Source: Bondarzewia mesenterica
Taxonomy: Eukaryota > Basidiomycota > Agaricomycetes > Russulales > Bondarzewiaceae
DNA: 10,025 nucleotides
Reading direction: 5' to 3'
Assembly (NCBI GenBank): GCA_004802705.1
Contig: SGPL01000867.1
Coordinates: forward strand, 1-10,025
Shown here in pieces: positions 9,325 through 10,025 of this stretch; position 1 is the first letter of the stretch; each line of letters opens with the position of its first letter. The translations under genes were made by a program, and so were the position numbers. The notes under the pieces were generated by a model. That model worked only from the letters and a program-made list of their open reading frames with translations. It was not told the DNA's origin and ran no database searches.

Positions 9325-9690
9325 CTTGGCGATATCACTGAGCCCTCTGATAACTTCGATGACTGGGTTGACAATGTCTATAGGTTCCTACACCTTGTCA
9401 ATTTGCCTTCCTCTTTCTATCCCTCCACTATTCTTTTTACTTACACAAATGATGTCGTGATTGCAGCTAATAACCAGGATGCATCTCTCATGCCCACTAT
9501 CTCCTACAGTGATGTCCCCTGCTCTGACAATGACCAAGCCACAGATTGTCACCTCAAACAAGTTCACGACTAGCACAAATTTATGGACCACCTTTCAACA
9601 CTTTTTGATGCTGAATACACCACCTTCCTCTGCTATTGCACTGAATTCTTCATCACTTCTAATCACATTATTCAGTGCCTTTTTTCATCT
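9325..9690 (+). other. Pol tether downstream of RNase H, integrase missing
   Basis: The pol frame stays open except for TAG at 9571. It reads an acidic linker (DNFDDWVDNVYRFLHL) and then EYTTFLCYCTEFF near 9630-9660. In related elements, a segment of this kind comes just before the integrase zinc-binding domain. Here the frame reaches TAG at 9691 and 9700, and recognisable similarity ends. I place the break in the element at about 9690. Confidence 0.6.
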
Positions 9691-9720
9691 TAGATGATCT
9701 AGCCGAACATGCTTTTTGCC

Positions 9721-10025
9721 CATCTCCAATGGTCAGCTGAGTCTGGCCGATAGGCAATGCGAGCCCATCTCTAACAGTTTGGCTGGCATTATTGTTTGCC
9801 GACTCTGACGGTTGGGCTGAGTGAGATGGATGCAGGTATTATGGGCTTGCTTGCTCACCGTTGCCTATCTCTAATGGTTTAGCCAAGATTTTTAGCAAAG
9901 GCTTGCTCAGCATTGTCACTGTTGCTGGGCTGAGCATGTAAACAATATTTTGCTTGCTTGCCGTTGATCATCTCTGACGGTTCGGCTGAGATTTTTTTGG
10001 CAAGGGCTTGGTTGCCATTGCTGGG
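9721..10025. repeat. Degenerate tandem repeat with about 20-nt core
   Basis: A core close to CATCTCTGACGGTTCGGCTGA recurs at 9721, 9766, 9801, 9866 and 9969, always in the same orientation and usually preceded by GCC or TTGCC. The last two copies lie in longer units of about 103 nt (from about 9842 and 9950) that share GCTTGC, the core, AGATTTTT, GGCTTG and a final GCTGGG. The copies mostly differ at two CpG positions in the core. The array runs off the right end of the window. It shows no coding frame and does not resemble the 5' non-coding region, so I do not read it as the 3' LTR. It may be a minisatellite or part of another repeat into which the retroelement is broken. Confidence 0.7.

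Larger units (their letters stand above)
3638..9690 (+). mobile_element. Degraded Ty3/gypsy LTR retrotransposon, 3'-truncated
   Basis: Read 5' to 3', the element has promoter/leader sequence, gag with a CCHC zinc knuckle, an aspartic protease in the gag frame, then reverse transcriptase and RNase H in the -1 frame. RT followed directly by RNase H, with protease upstream and no integrase between them, is the Ty3/gypsy order. Gag segments such as KLYPGA and DRKW, and the RT motif YIDD, recall elements of agaric basidiomycetes. That assignment is from memory of the family, not a search. Integrase and a 3' LTR are absent: recognisable pol ends near 9690 and an unrelated repeat follows. The left boundary is uncertain. 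3638 is the first promoter-like site, and the true LTR start must lie upstream of it, perhaps within or just after the inverted repeat at 3257-3560. Confidence 0.85.
7351..9690 (+). pseudogene. Ty3/gypsy Pol (reverse transcriptase-RNase H), broken
   Basis: RT would copy element RNA into DNA and RNase H would remove the RNA strand. One frame, -1 relative to gag, runs for about 780 codons without a visible indel. Its order is a variable linker (7360-7640), a conserved N-terminal part of RT (HRDIINNVHPGNFLWP, GHFREDFFPL), palm motifs and then RNase H. Palm signatures are LDLYVGY (Asp at 8251), MGWMNSVPIF and YIDD (8437-8448), so all three RT metal-binding Asp residues are kept. In-frame stops lie at 7402, 7468, 7585, 7903, 8095, 8275, 8521, 8539, 8551, 8857, 9322 and 9571, with another at 9691 near the junction. 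No integrase HHCC or DDE region follows. Several stops sit where family members, as I recall them, have Arg, Trp or Gln. Confidence 0.88.

Noticed and set aside
8996..9460. 154-codon Ser/Leu-rich plus-strand ORF
   Set aside because: It overlaps the RNase H reading in another frame, and its Ser/Leu/Pro/Thr-rich make-up is a shadow of the C/T-rich pol sequence.
5063..9690. Reassigned stop codons or introns as the explanation for the stops
   Set aside because: All three stop codons interrupt the reading at positions where different residues (Arg, Trp, Gln) seem expected. Coding similarity runs directly through them without intron-like gaps.
9721..10025. The terminal repeat as a CRISPR array or as the 3' LTR
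   Set aside because: The spacing is irregular and the copies diverge, the setting is eukaryotic, and it shares no evident sequence with the candidate 5' LTR region.

Overview
The window looks like repeat-rich DNA from a filamentous fungus, most likely a basidiomycete of the Agaricomycetes. The basis is a Gag-protease-RT-RNase H reading that resembles, from memory of the family, the Ty3/gypsy LTR retrotransposons common in mushroom genomes. There are no ribosome binding sites, operons or other bacterial signals. I see no intact host gene, tRNA, rRNA or CRISPR array. Everything recognisable is a mobile-element remnant, a simple repeat or non-coding DNA.

Layout. (1) 1-3256 is very AT-rich and essentially non-coding. 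Within it, 1738-2100 is a purine-rich stretch followed by a TATA box and a short hairpin, possibly an old LTR. A short reading at 2644-2778 vaguely resembles a Ty1/copia Gag. (2) 3257-3560 is an imperfect inverted repeat with 28-nt outer arms and a perfect 18-bp palindrome near its centre. (3) From about 3640 the composition becomes more C/T-rich, with TATA boxes at 3638 and 4273 and a TGAC-rich tandem tract at 4351-4421. This is probably the LTR and leader of the retroelement. (4) 5063-7357 is a broken gag-protease ORF, and 7351-9690 is a broken pol in the -1 frame relative to it. (5) Similarity stops at about 9690, before any integrase. The last 300 bases are a degenerate tandem repeat that runs off the window.

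The retroelement is dead. It carries about 25 in-frame stops, two offsetting frameshifts in gag, a zinc knuckle missing its histidine, a damaged protease active site, changed RNase H residues, no integrase and no visible 3' LTR. Many stops and many Cys/His/Tyr residues fit C-to-T and G-to-A transitions, as expected from cytosine methylation and deamination or a RIP-like process. Pol nevertheless keeps one reading frame over about 780 codons, so substitution rather than indels drove the decay.

I found no previously undescribed functional system. The items most worth a second look are the foldback at 3257-3560, the CpG-variable tandem repeat at 9721-10025, and the abrupt 3' truncation of the element.
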